Numbered from the stretch's first letter, positions 18,255 to 26,710 are shown. The stretch: 45,806 nt of DNA from Akkermansia muciniphila (GCA_945900775.1 CAMDJP010000020.1:1-45806), one strand, 5' to 3'. Made by a program: numbers and translations. Notes: a model not told the origin generated them from the sequence alone.

Positions 18255-18788
18255 ATGAATCGAGTCGTTGTGTGGATGACAGTCTGCTGTGTGACTGTCT
18301 ATACCGTGTGTTTGCTCTCGGCAGCCACGCGTGGTCATGCCCTTTGGAAGACGCCCACCCTTCGCCCTTTCAGTTACGTTCCTAATCCGGATACGAACAA
18401 TCCTTCCCAAGCGGCTTTTCCCACTTCTGCCGCCGCTCCATTCCCATTCGGAAGACCTCCATCTCCCAGCGGCAGCACATCCATTCGCGCGGGGGCAGGC
18501 GTGGGACGTACGTACGGGAATTATTACATCGATCCGATGCTTTGGGTCGATAACGCCAATCACCCTACCAACGTCACCTACCTCGGCAGCATCTACAAGC
18601 CCACTTGGCTCTGGTATGACACCGACACTGTCAGCTGGGTAATCGCACCGCCTGCTGGCGCATGGATACCGCGTGACCCCGCGGTGGGAGTCCAGTTAAT
18701 CAACGGCACCCCTTATACCAATTGGATTAGCACCCGTTCCGTTCGTGCTTGGTTGCGGTCGGGCAGCGGCTTCTGGACACCGTACTGA
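18255..18788 (+). CDS. Secreted protein of unknown function
   Basis: I do not recognise a family. The 177-residue product has an N-terminal hydrophobic segment (residues 5-24, VVVWMTVCCVTVYTVCLLSA) that looks like a signal peptide or anchor, then a Pro/Ser/Ala-rich stretch (about 45-75) and a tryptophan- and tyrosine-rich C-terminal part (YYIDPMLWVDNA, YKPTWLWYDTDTVSWV, GAWIPRDPAVG, SGSGFWTPY). An AAAGGA ribosome-binding site lies 5 bases before the ATG. The aromatic-rich tail suggests a small beta domain. It lies alone between prc and tRNA-Val. Confidence 0.6.
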   Translation: MNRVVVWMTVCCVTVYTVCLLSAATRGHALWKTPTLRPFSYVPNPDTNNPSQAAFPTSAAAPFPFGRPPSPSGSTSIRAGAGVGRTYGNYYIDPMLWVDNANHPTNVTYLGSIYKPTWLWYDTDTVSWVIAPPAGAWIPRDPAVGVQLINGTPYTNWISTRSVRAWLRSGSGFWTPY

Positions 18789-18861
18789 GGTCGCCCTCTC
18801 GGCTTTGTTCTAAAAAACGGACGAGCTGGGTTCAGAAACGCTGGAAAAATGGGCGAAGGAA

Positions 18862-18936
18862 TGGTGCGCGCTGCAGGGCTCGAACCTGCGACCCCATCCG
18901 TGTGAAGGATGTGCTCTACCACTGAGCTAAGCGCGC
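18862..18936 (-). tRNA. tRNA-Val (anticodon CAC)
   Basis: On the minus strand the sequence folds as a full cloverleaf: 7-bp acceptor GCGCGCT/AGCGCGC, D-arm GCTC-AGTGGTA-GAGC, anticodon stem CATCC/GGATG with loop TTCACAC (anticodon CAC, reads GUG), variable loop GGGTC, T-arm GCAGG-TTCGAGC-CCTGC, discriminator A and encoded CCA. Length is 75 with CCA. Confidence 0.97.
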
Positions 18937-19002
18937 AGCATTACGAGACTAACCCGCAGCACGGGCTTTTCAAGGGGAATTTAGAGAACCCGCTCCGCAC
19001 TA

Positions 19003-19278
19003 TCAGACGGTGCAGACGCAGTTCTTCTCACCAAATGGGTTGGCTACGTGCCCCTGGCAGCGCGGGTCATCCTCCCAATGGCCGTCCACAAGGAAGCGGT
19101 ACTCGTAAGTGCCCCGCTCTAAAGGCACTGCGGTCTTCCACGTTCCATTCTTCTGCCGTTTCAGGCGGATGGGCGTATGTTCCCACTCCGTAAAGTTGCC
19201 GGCCAGCAAGACATCTTTGGCCTCGGGGGCATAAAACTCGAAGTTCACCTTAGTTTTCCCTGTTGTTTTCATCGTCAT
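19003..19278 (-). CDS. Stand-alone glycogen-binding (CBM48/AMPK-beta type) domain protein
   Basis: From ATG 19278 the product is 91 residues and is nearly all one CBM48 early-set domain: VNFEFYAPEAKDVLLAGNFTEW, KNGTWKTAVPLERGTYEYRF, LVDGHWEDDP and VANPFGEKN, with the conserved Trp and Gly-x-Tyr-x-Tyr-x-Phe core. Such small proteins bind alpha-glucans (glycogen/starch) in AMPK-beta and branching enzymes; as single domains they are common and unstudied in Verrucomicrobiota. The frame stays open to a TTG at 19398, which would add 40 basic residues (RRLEGKFGLLSKRFVRKER). Neither start has a good ribosome-binding site. No glycogen enzyme is adjacent. Confidence 0.82.
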   Translation of the reverse strand: MTMKTTGKTKVNFEFYAPEAKDVLLAGNFTEWEHTPIRLKRQKNGTWKTAVPLERGTYEYRFLVDGHWEDDPRCQGHVANPFGEKNCVCTV

Positions 19279-19377
19279 GGAATTGGCTTTCTGGTTCTTG
19301 TCTTGCCGTTCTTTGCGGACGAATCTCTTGGAGAGCAAGCCGAACTTACCCTCGAGCCGCCGGTTTGCAACTGGTTT

Positions 19378-19400
19378 GTTTGTGGTTTTTAACCACAAAC
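19378..19400. repeat. Perfect inverted repeat (10-bp stem, 3-base loop)
   Basis: GTTTGTGGTT at 19378-19387 and AACCACAAAC at 19391-19400 are exact reverse complements around TTT. No T-run follows on either strand, so it is not a standard terminator. It lies between nadB and the CBM48 ORF and could be an operator or an mRNA hairpin in the 5' leader of the CBM48 gene. Confidence 0.6.
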
Positions 19401-19436
19401 AGACCGAGAATCATAAAAAATCTAACCTGCTATCCA

Positions 19437-21050
19437 TCAAGCGACTCGGGTTAAAATCGTGTCGCGTTGTGCCCAGGATTGATCGGGTTTTGAAAAATCC
19501 AAATTGTGGTGCAAGCCACGACTCTCGGGGCGCTGGAGTGCACTGGCAACGATGAGTTCTGCCACCGTGGCGATGTTGCGCAATTCGAGCAAGTCACTCG
19601 TCACCACGAAGTCCCAATAATATTGCTGAATCTCCTCTTGCAGGTTGGCGATCCGTTTCTGCGCACGCTCCAACCGCTTGGTGGTGCGCACAATACCCAC
19701 ATAATCCCACATTGTGCGCCGGATTTCATCCCAGTTGTGCGAAACGACCACGAGCTCGTCCGCGTTCTGCGCCTTACCCAGTTGCCAGTCGGGCATCGCC
19801 AGGTCACAAAACTCCGGCGGCGCGGCTATGATTTTCTCTGCGGCAAGATGGGCGCAGACCAACCCTTCCAGAAGGGAGTTGCTCGCTAGGCGATTCGCCC
19901 CATGCAAACCCGTGCAACTCACCTCGCCCACGGCCAACAATCCCGCGATGTCGGTCTCCCCATCCACCGTCGCCATCACACCGCCGCATTGATAATGCGC
20001 GGCTGGTACGACCGGAATCGGCTCCTTGGTGATATCCAACCCGAACTTCAAGCACGTCTGGTAGATGTTCGGAAAGCGGTCGATGATGAACCGAGCAGGC
20101 TTGTGCGTGATATCCAAGAGCACGTGCGCTGCGCCGGTCCGCTTCATCTCACTGTCGATTGCTCGTGCCACCACATCGCGTGGTGCGAGTGATTTCAAGG
20201 GGTGATGCTGCTCCATGAATTCTGTCCCCTCCACGCTCCGCAGCACTCCGCCTTCGCCACGGACCGCCTCGGTCACGAGAAAGGACTTCGCCTTCGGATG
20301 GTACAAGCAGGTTGGGTGGAACTGGACAAACTCCATGTTCGCTACGCGCGCCCCGGCTCGGTAGGCCATGGCTACGCCGTCCCCAGTGGCGACATCGGGA
20401 TTCGTGGTGTAGAGGTAAACCTTACCGCAGCCACCTGTGGCCAGCAGTATCGCACGCGAGGCGAACGTTTCCACTCGTCCCGTCGCCTTGTCGAGCACGT
20501 ACACGCCCGCGCATCGATTCGGTCCCGTTTGACCTAGCTTTCGCGTGGTAATGAAATCGATAGCGAAATGTTCCTCGAACACGCGAATGTTCGGCTGTGC
20601 AGCGACGGTCGCCAACAATGCGCGTTCAATCTCCCGTCCCGTCGCATCCTTCGCGTGCAGAATCCGGCGACGCGAATGCCCCCCTTCGCGCCCTAAATCG
20701 AAATGCCGCTCGCCATCAGGCGATTCCTCCTCTTCCTCCGTGAACCGCATTCCCAACTCGATTAATTCCGCCACGCGCGCCGGTCCCTCCTTGAGAATCT
20801 GCCGGACTACCGCTTCTCGGCAGAGCCCCGCCCCCGCCGAGAGGGTATCTCGCACGTGCAGCTCCACCGAATCGTCCGCGCCCGTCACCGCGGCAATTCC
20901 CCCCTGTGCGTAGTTCGTGTTCGATTCCGCCGCCCAGCGTTTCGTCACAATCGCCACTCGGAAGCGCGACGCTACTTTCAAGGCGAAGCTGAGGCCGGCG
21001 ATGCCGCTGCCTATAACGACGAAATCGAAATGGTGGGTTGGAGGACTCAC
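19437..21050 (-). CDS. nadB: L-aspartate oxidase
   Basis: The 537-residue protein is a NadB flavoprotein: FAD dinucleotide motif VVIGSGIAGLSFALKVA at the N-terminus, SNTNYAQGGIAAV, the GREGGHSRRRILHAKDATG segment with active-site basic residues, HPTCLYHPKAKSFLVTEAVRGEGG, and GEVSCTGLHGANRLASNSLLEGLV. It oxidises L-aspartate to iminoaspartate, the first step of de novo NAD synthesis, in the cytoplasm. The helical C-terminal domain is present. The gene follows panC by one base, so the two are probably one operon; both draw on aspartate-derived metabolism. nadA and nadC are not in the window. Confidence 0.96.
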   Translation of the reverse strand: MSPPTHHFDFVVIGSGIAGLSFALKVASRFRVAIVTKRWAAESNTNYAQGGIAAVTGADDSVELHVRDTLSAGAGLCREAVVRQILKEGPARVAELIELGMRFTEEEEESPDGERHFDLGREGGHSRRRILHAKDATGREIERALLATVAAQPNIRVFEEHFAIDFITTRKLGQTGPNRCAGVYVLDKATGRVETFASRAILLATGGCGKVYLYTTNPDVATGDGVAMAYRAGARVANMEFVQFHPTCLYHPKAKSFLVTEAVRGEGGVLRSVEGTEFMEQHHPLKSLAPRDVVARAIDSEMKRTGAAHVLLDITHKPARFIIDRFPNIYQTCLKFGLDITKEPIPVVPAAHYQCGGVMATVDGETDIAGLLAVGEVSCTGLHGANRLASNSLLEGLVCAHLAAEKIIAAPPEFCDLAMPDWQLGKAQNADELVVVSHNWDEIRRTMWDYVGIVRTTKRLERAQKRIANLQEEIQQYYWDFVVTSDLLELRNIATVAELIVASALQRPESRGLHHNLDFSKPDQSWAQRDTILTRVA

Positions 21051-21051
21051 G

Positions 21052-21909
21052 TCATAATCTTCCGTTGTCGATCAATCTAATCTTGCCGATGAACACCGCC
21101 AAAGCCATCTGCGCCCCACGCTGAGGCGCCACGGCCTGCAGGGTCTCGGGATTGAAAAATTCCACGTAATCCAGTCGAGCCGCAGGTTCGCGATAAATCA
21201 GGCGTTCGATTTGCGCCTTCAACCGAAGAGTCGCCGTACCGTTCTCGCGCACGGCAGCGCGCGTCAATTCAATCGCCCGCCACAAGACCGTAGCCTGCCG
21301 GCGTTCTTCACTCGAGAGATAAGCATTACGAGAGCTCATTGCCAATCCATCGCGCTCGCGCAGCGTCGCCGCCACAACCACCCGCAACGGAAAGTTCAAG
21401 TCCCTCGCCATCCGGCGAATTACCGCCGCTTGCTGCCAGTCCTTCGCCCCGAACACCGCCACATCTGGCTGGATGATGTTGAACAGCTTGGCCACCACCG
21501 TCGCCACTCCACGAAAATGCGTCGGGCGCGAGGCACCTTCCATCCCCTGCGAGAGCCGCTCCTCAATCACGTAGCTGGAGTAGGCCCCTTCGGCACGGCT
21601 AGGGTACATCTGCTTATCATCAGGAAAAAAGATTGCGTCCACACCGGCGGCCGCACAGCAGGCTTTATCCCGTTCCAAATCCCGAGGATATTTCGCCAGA
21701 TCCTCTGTCGGGGCGAACTGCTTTGGATTAACGTAGATGCTCGCCACCACTCGACCGCCGCGCCCCACCAACTGCCGCGCGCGCCGCACGAGGCTGATGT
21801 GACCTTCATGCAGATAACCCATCGTCGGGACGAAACCGATGCGTACCCCTTCACGCCGCCAGCGCAGCGCCTGACGGTGCATCGCGGCGATGGTTGTGAT
21901 AACGCGCAT
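21052..21909 (-). CDS. panC: Pantothenate synthetase
   Basis: The 285-residue protein carries the PanC nucleotidyltransferase motifs: VPTMGYLHEGHISLVRRAR (HIGH-like), VASIYVNPKQFAPTEDL for pantoate binding, FGAKDWQQ, and MSSRNAYLS (KMSKS-like). It joins pantoate and beta-alanine with ATP to form pantothenate, the coenzyme A precursor. Length is typical (about 280). It is upstream of nadB with a one-base gap. panB and panD are not visible here. Confidence 0.96.
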   Translation of the reverse strand: MRVITTIAAMHRQALRWRREGVRIGFVPTMGYLHEGHISLVRRARQLVGRGGRVVASIYVNPKQFAPTEDLAKYPRDLERDKACCAAAGVDAIFFPDDKQMYPSRAEGAYSSYVIEERLSQGMEGASRPTHFRGVATVVAKLFNIIQPDVAVFGAKDWQQAAVIRRMARDLNFPLRVVVAATLRERDGLAMSSRNAYLSSEERRQATVLWRAIELTRAAVRENGTATLRLKAQIERLIYREPAARLDYVEFFNPETLQAVAPQRGAQMALAVFIGKIRLIDNGRL

Positions 21910-21965
21910 CGAATTCTACTTAGCCGCGGTTGGTTGACGGTTCAACGAAATTGTCATCGGCAAAT

Positions 21966-21998
21966 AGAGAGGCCGCGATTGCTCGCGGCCCGCCTCTT
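21966..21998 (-). terminator. Hairpin between the glutaredoxin gene and panC
   Basis: GGCCGCGA (21971-21978) pairs with TCGCGGCC (21983-21990) around TTGC, and flanking AGAG/CTCT can extend the stem with a small bulge. On the minus strand it lies about 30 bases after the glutaredoxin stop. The following T content is poor, so termination may be partial. Confidence 0.5.
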
Positions 21999-22026
21999 TA
22001 TGATTTTCAATCCGTTGGGGCCCGGC

Positions 22027-22359
22027 TCAACGCTTGAACTGCATCCACTGGGGCATCTCGTTCGCGCAGGGCTGGTTCGTCGGAGCGTCGGGTGCCTTGC
22101 TATTCGCTTGCACCACGTTGTGAGCCAACAGCCACGCCTCCACATCTTCACCCGAGACATCCGCGAGCATTTGCCCATTGATGTCCAAGCAAGGTTGCAA
22201 CATCTGACCACTCTTCTCGATCATTTCCTGGCGCTGGATTGGGTCGTTGATGATGTCGCGGTCCTCGAATGGTAGCTCGTACTTTCGCAGCACGGCACGC
22301 ACCCCGTTACTCCAGCCGCAGGCTGGCTTCATGTAGGCGATGATTTTTGGCTTATCCAT
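22027..22359 (-). CDS. Glutaredoxin-like protein with CGWS active site
   Basis: The 110-residue protein has a glutaredoxin fold: KIIAYMKPACGWSNGVRAVL with Cys14 and Ser17 (CxxS, monothiol type), FEDRDIINDP, QPCLDINGQMLADVSGEDV. CGFS monothiol glutaredoxins bind or deliver Fe-S clusters; CGWS is a variant of that site, and the canonical TVP cis-proline motif appears as LQPCLDING, with an extra cysteine (Cys57). The C-terminal 30 residues are a polar tail with one more Cys. Its role (deglutathionylation or Fe-S delivery) is not settled by sequence. Confidence 0.8.
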   Translation of the reverse strand: MDKPKIIAYMKPACGWSNGVRAVLRKYELPFEDRDIINDPIQRQEMIEKSGQMLQPCLDINGQMLADVSGEDVEAWLLAHNVVQANSKAPDAPTNQPCANEMPQWMQFKR

Positions 22360-22495
22360 AAATAAAGTGTCCTACATCAAAGTGCCACATCCGTAGGGCT
22401 CACCGCAATCTTTTCCTATTCCTCAGCCTCGCTGCCATGTCAACGCACGCGCATTTTTGGCTAACCTTTGGCGCAGCGACTGGTAGCGTCGCGTC

Positions 22496-23650
22496 ATGCC
22501 GTTAAAGGTCTTAATCGCCCCGGACAAGTTCAAAGGGACACTCACCGCCCACGCCGCCGCCGAAGCAATCGCCCGCGGTTGGCACGCGGCACGCCCCTTG
22601 GATCGACTCGATTTGCTACCAATCAGCGATGGCGGCGACGGTTTTGGTGAAATTCTCTCCCGCTTGCTCGCTGCCCAGCCACAGCGTCTGAAGACCGTAG
22701 ATGCCGCTGGTCGACCGCTCGCCGCCACATGGTGGTGGGAATCGAAAAGCCGCACGGCCATCATCGAATCGGCTCGTATCATCGGCTTGGCGTTACTGCC
22801 GCCCGGAAAATTCCATCCGTTCCAGCTCGACACGCGCGGACTTGCGGCCGCCTTCTCCGCCGCTGCACGTAAAGGCGCCCGGCTCTGCCTCGTTGGCATC
22901 GGTGGTAGCGCGACTAACGACGGTGGTTTCGGTCTCGCCCGCGCTCTCAACTGGCAGTTGCTCGACCATGAAGGCAAGACCATCGAACGCTGGACCGAGC
23001 TTCATCGACTCGCATTACTCCAGCCACCCGCAAAGAAATTCGGCTTCAAGGTTTTGATAGCAGTGGATGTTCAAAATCGCCTGCTCGGCGCGCGCGGCTG
23101 CTCTCGCATTTACGGCCCGCAAAAGGGGCTTCGTCCGCAAGATTTCTCGGCCGCGGAAAAATGTCTGCGTAGCCTCTCCACAGCAGTCCAGAAACAGCTC
23201 GGACGGGCCAGCGCCAGCGAACTCGGGAGCGGAGCAGCGGGGGGACTTGGCTTTGGCCTGCACGCCTTTATGGGCGGCCAACTCGTTTCCGGCTTCGATC
23301 TGCTCGCACGCCACGCGCAACTTGGGCGCCACTTGCGCGGAACGGATCTCGCGATCACCGGCGAAGGGGCCCTCGATCGTTCCACGTTGATGGGCAAGGG
23401 TGTGGGCGAGTTAGCGCTGCTCTGTAAACAGCGGAGAATTACCTGCATCGGATTGGCCGGTCGCGTGGATGACCACGCGCTATTGCACCCACTTTTTGCC
23501 GAGGCACGAGGGCTCACGCAAATCACCACGCCGAAAGAATCGATCCGCGAACCTGCGCGCTATCTGGAGAAGTTGGCTGAGTTGGTCGCCCGTGACTGGC
23601 GGACAAGCGAGCGAAGCCACTCTACTTTCCGCCGAACTCTAGGGCGCTGA
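22496..23650 (+). CDS. Glycerate kinase (GlxK/GarK family)
   Basis: The 384-residue protein matches the type-I glycerate kinase family throughout: VLIAPDKFKGTLTAHAAAEAIA, LPISDGGDGFGEIL, GIGGSATNDGGFGLARAL, VDVQNRLLGARG, YGPQKGLRP, GAAGGLGFGL, and TGEGALDRSTLMGKGVGELA. It phosphorylates D-glycerate to 2- or 3-phosphoglycerate in the cytoplasm, feeding glyoxylate or sugar-acid catabolism into glycolysis. Its 3' end overlaps the convergent PDZ gene by 29 bases. It is divergent from the glutaredoxin gene (136-base gap). Confidence 0.95.
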   Translation: MPLKVLIAPDKFKGTLTAHAAAEAIARGWHAARPLDRLDLLPISDGGDGFGEILSRLLAAQPQRLKTVDAAGRPLAATWWWESKSRTAIIESARIIGLALLPPGKFHPFQLDTRGLAAAFSAAARKGARLCLVGIGGSATNDGGFGLARALNWQLLDHEGKTIERWTELHRLALLQPPAKKFGFKVLIAVDVQNRLLGARGCSRIYGPQKGLRPQDFSAAEKCLRSLSTAVQKQLGRASASELGSGAAGGLGFGLHAFMGGQLVSGFDLLARHAQLGRHLRGTDLAITGEGALDRSTLMGKGVGELALLCKQRRITCIGLAGRVDDHALLHPLFAEARGLTQITTPKESIREPARYLEKLAELVARDWRTSERSHSTFRRTLGR

Positions 23651-25175
23651 AGGCCGCACCGGAAAAGCGGGCTTTCCCGAAGAATGGGCTCTCAATCTGT
23701 GCCTCGCCATCACGCCACGAGTGCAGCCGGAATGTGAGTCGATTGCGTCCTGATAAGGTGCCTGTAGCGAGCCCAGCGGGAATTGTCGCCAGCGTCTTTG
23801 CGGCGGCGAATTCAATGCGCCCGATTCGTTCCACCGGGATGGCGACTTCGCCGAAGGAGGCCTTTATTGTCGCCTTACCAGCGTGGATAGCAGTGACGCT
23901 GCCGGAAATCATGTCTCGGTTTGCCAGACGTATGGAATCCTCACGGGTATCGGCGACAGGCGCGTCCAGTTGCTCGGGTAATTGACCGTCCCATTCCGTG
24001 ACGCGCAAGTTGCTGATGCGCGACTGGCTTTGTATAGTTGCGGCAAACGCAAGCCCCTTCCCTTTGCCAACGAAACCTTGCGGGTCGCGCCATTGTTTCA
24101 CAAGTGCCCCGTCTAGAATCAGAGCGATAGTCTGAGTGCGCTTGTCAAAACGGATAGACATCTGCACGGGCGCATCATTCGCAGCGACCTTGAACTGTGC
24201 CGGCGAATCGAGAGTGGTCGCACTGTATTGATCGCCAGCTCTCTCATGACGGTTAAGGTATGCGTATCCGGAGCTGAAGTTGAGAGTGTAAGCGTTTCCC
24301 AGAGAAAAGGAGGCTGGGTTATCCGTACAGAGAGCGATAGCGAACGAGGAAAGCCCCGACCCATTGAGTTCGAACTCGATGTTCGCCGCATCTGGAAAAT
24401 TAATATTACGACCGATGGTACCAGCTTCACCGCTGCTGATGAGCGCCTCGTTCTTCACTTGCCAACCGATCGCCGCCAGTATGATTGCGTGTTCAATCTT
24501 CTCTTCGCCACGCCGAAACTCCACGAGAACTTTTTCGCCCGGCGCACGACTTTTGATGTTTGCGATGAGCTCGTCTCGTTTCATAAACTTTTTACCATCC
24601 ACGGAGACGACGACATCACCAGGTTTCACGCCCGCACCTTCGGCAGGACCGTTGGCCACGATGCTATTCACCAATACGCCAGCGATTTCCTCTCCGTCCT
24701 GTCCGAGTTGCACACCCATGACGCCCCCACCCCAACCGGTGAAAGCCGCCGCGCCTTCTAGGATCACACGGCCGTGTGCAGTGAAGTAAAGGTCGCGAAG
24801 CGCAAAACGCGGTACTTTCAAACGGCCCGCATACCATGTTTCCAAGAGGATGTGCTCGGCGTCCAAATCAACGATATCCCCCGGTAACGCGTCACCGTTC
24901 ACGAGGCGGACAATCGCGCTGTGGCGTCGTTGCCCATGCGGAAGGACCGCGGATTGCAACTCCAGTCGCGCAAGGCTTTCGGGCGCGACCAACCACGACG
25001 CTTTGGCAGCTGGATGTTTCCACTGGAGACCTTCCTTCGTATCGAAGCCAGCAAGCTCGCCAGAGAAAATATCACCATTACTGAGATACAGCGATCCGGC
25101 ACGCGGCACGAGTGGCTCCGCACCCATGATCGCGAACACGACGGCGAGAAGGAGAATGACGAAATTCACGCGCAT
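23622..25175 (-). CDS. Secreted PDZ protein with LxNGDxxxG repeats and a LamG-like domain
   Basis: The 517-residue protein has a signal peptide (residues 1-18), a PDZ domain at about 150-235 (GVMGVQLGQDG, VNSIVANGPAEGAGVKPGDVV, VSVDGKKFMKRDEL), a beta-sandwich LamG/DUF1080-like region at about 258-395 (AQFKVAANDAPVQMSIRFD, GKGLAFAATIQSQSRISNLRV), and a repeated 42-residue unit. Copies start at LSNGDIFSGEL (31), LVNGDALPGDI (91) and LANRDMISGSV (417), each ending in P-x3-7-hydrophobic pairs (LARLEL, LRDLYF, GRIEF); a weaker fourth copy is at 480-514. I do not know a named family with this architecture. It may be an envelope binding protein. ATG at 25175 is chosen because it begins the signal peptide. 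Confidence 0.75.
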   Translation of the reverse strand: MRVNFVILLLAVVFAIMGAEPLVPRAGSLYLSNGDIFSGELAGFDTKEGLQWKHPAAKASWLVAPESLARLELQSAVLPHGQRRHSAIVRLVNGDALPGDIVDLDAEHILLETWYAGRLKVPRFALRDLYFTAHGRVILEGAAAFTGWGGGVMGVQLGQDGEEIAGVLVNSIVANGPAEGAGVKPGDVVVSVDGKKFMKRDELIANIKSRAPGEKVLVEFRRGEEKIEHAIILAAIGWQVKNEALISSGEAGTIGRNINFPDAANIEFELNGSGLSSFAIALCTDNPASFSLGNAYTLNFSSGYAYLNRHERAGDQYSATTLDSPAQFKVAANDAPVQMSIRFDKRTQTIALILDGALVKQWRDPQGFVGKGKGLAFAATIQSQSRISNLRVTEWDGQLPEQLDAPVADTREDSIRLANRDMISGSVTAIHAGKATIKASFGEVAIPVERIGRIEFAAAKTLATIPAGLATGTLSGRNRLTFRLHSWRDGEAQIESPFFGKARFSGAAFSALEFGGK

Positions 25176-25330
25176 ATTCTTTCGCCGACACATTGCCGCC
25201 GACACTCTCACTGCGCAACCTTAGACATCGAGTTGTTATCCACTCAAAACAGCCTGATTATTTTCTATCTCCGCCTCCGTCTCTGTGCATTAATCGCTTT
25301 CAGCCAAGAACCATCGCGTCCTGCATCGAG

Positions 25331-26710
25331 ATGAACACGGAGCCAAGCACCAGTCTTTCCGGAGATAGTTCCACGCCTGCGCCGATGCCTTCCACGCCTC
25401 TGAGTTGGCGTTTGGGAATAGGCCTGGGAATTTCGGGAATCGCATGGCTCGCATGGATGTTCCGCGACACAATAGGGACGCGTGGCCAGGCCTTCGTTGG
25501 AGTCTTCTTCTTCTTCGGCCTGGTGGCGATGTTTTCGAGCAATCTGCGGCAAGTGAACTGGCGAACGATTGGCTGGGGCGTGGCAATTCAGGTAATCCTT
25601 GCGCTGCTGGTGCTCAAGGTGCCGTTCGTCAATCAGATGTTCACGGCGGCCAAGGTCGTCATCGTGAGCTTCATCGACTTCTCCGACCGCGGCGCGGAGT
25701 TCGTCTTCGGCAACTTGGCGCGTCCGGGCGACCTCGCGCTGAATCCTGGAAAAGAATTCCTGTTCATCTTCGCGTTCAAAGCATTGCCGCCCATCCTGTT
25801 CGTTTCAGCCTTCTTCACCGTTCTCTATCACTACGGGATTTTGCAGCGCTGCGTGCGTTGGATGGCACGCGGCATGGTGCACTTGATGGGCACGAGCGGT
25901 GCAGAAACGCTCTCAGTCTCAGCGAACGTCTTCATGGGCCAGACGGAGGCGCCGCTCATCGTCAAGCCGTACGTGCCACGCATGACGAACTCAGAGCTCT
26001 TTGCCTTGATGGCGAGTGGCATGGCACACATTTCGGGCGGCATGATGGTGGTTTACATCAACTACGGGGCGGACCCCGTGGCTGTGCTCAGCACCTGCAT
26101 TATGGCCTGCCCCTGCAGTTTGTATCTGGCGAAGCTCTTCATGCCCGAACTGGGCAAGCCGGAAACTGCAGGTGCCGTGCAGACACAGTCGGAGAAATCT
26201 CCCTACGTAAACGGTATCGACGCAGCGGCGGGTGGCACCGCTGACGGACTCCGACTCGCCTTGAACGTGGGCGCCATGCTCATCGTCTTCATCGCCTTCG
26301 TCGCGATGGCCGATGCGTTGCTGGATTTGCTGCGCAAAGGACTCTCTCTGCAAAAAATCCTCGGCTGGATCTTCTCACCAGCGGCTTTTTTGATGGGCAT
26401 TGAGGTAGCGGATATCTCGAAAGTCGGCAGCTTGCTAGGCGCCAAGCTCGCCATCAACGAGCACTACGCCTACCTGGTGATGAAGGGCTGGAAGGCCACG
26501 GCTGGCTACATGAGCGACCGTTCCTACGTCCTCACCGCCTTCGCCCTGACCGGCTTTGCAAACTTCGCATCGGTGGGCATTCAACTCGGCGGCATCGGTG
26601 CGATGGCACCGGACCGCCGGCACGACCTCGCGCGACTCGGGCTCAAGGCGCTCTTTGTCGGTTTTATCGCCACACTGCTTAACGCCGCGGTCGCCGGCCT
26701 TTTGATTTGA
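25331..26710 (+). CDS. Concentrative nucleoside transporter (CNT/NupC family)
   Basis: The 459-residue multi-pass membrane protein has the CNT signature: GQTEAPLIVKPYVPRMTNSELFALMASGMAHISGG (given here in two parts, GQTEAPLIVKPY and MTNSELFALMASGMA), and YVLTAFALTGFANFASVGIQLGG near the C-terminus. The N-terminal gate domain and C-terminal helices of NupC-like sodium- or proton-coupled nucleoside symporters are complete. The first 25 residues are a Ser/Thr/Pro-rich cytoplasmic tail. The ATG at 25331 was chosen because the 46 open codons upstream overlap the divergent PDZ gene and are not hydrophobic. No nucleoside hydrolase or kinase is adjacent. Confidence 0.94.
   Translation: MNTEPSTSLSGDSSTPAPMPSTPLSWRLGIGLGISGIAWLAWMFRDTIGTRGQAFVGVFFFFGLVAMFSSNLRQVNWRTIGWGVAIQVILALLVLKVPFVNQMFTAAKVVIVSFIDFSDRGAEFVFGNLARPGDLALNPGKEFLFIFAFKALPPILFVSAFFTVLYHYGILQRCVRWMARGMVHLMGTSGAETLSVSANVFMGQTEAPLIVKPYVPRMTNSELFALMASGMAHISGGMMVVYINYGADPVAVLSTCIMACPCSLYLAKLFMPELGKPETAGAVQTQSEKSPYVNGIDAAAGGTADGLRLALNVGAMLIVFIAFVAMADALLDLLRKGLSLQKILGWIFSPAAFLMGIEVADISKVGSLLGAKLAINEHYAYLVMKGWKATAGYMSDRSYVLTAFALTGFANFASVGIQLGGIGAMAPDRRHDLARLGLKALFVGFIATLLNAAVAGLLI

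Noticed and set aside
18862..18936. tRNA-Val as an integration site for a mobile element
   Set aside because: No integrase, no direct repeat of the tRNA 3' end and no change in gene content on either side.
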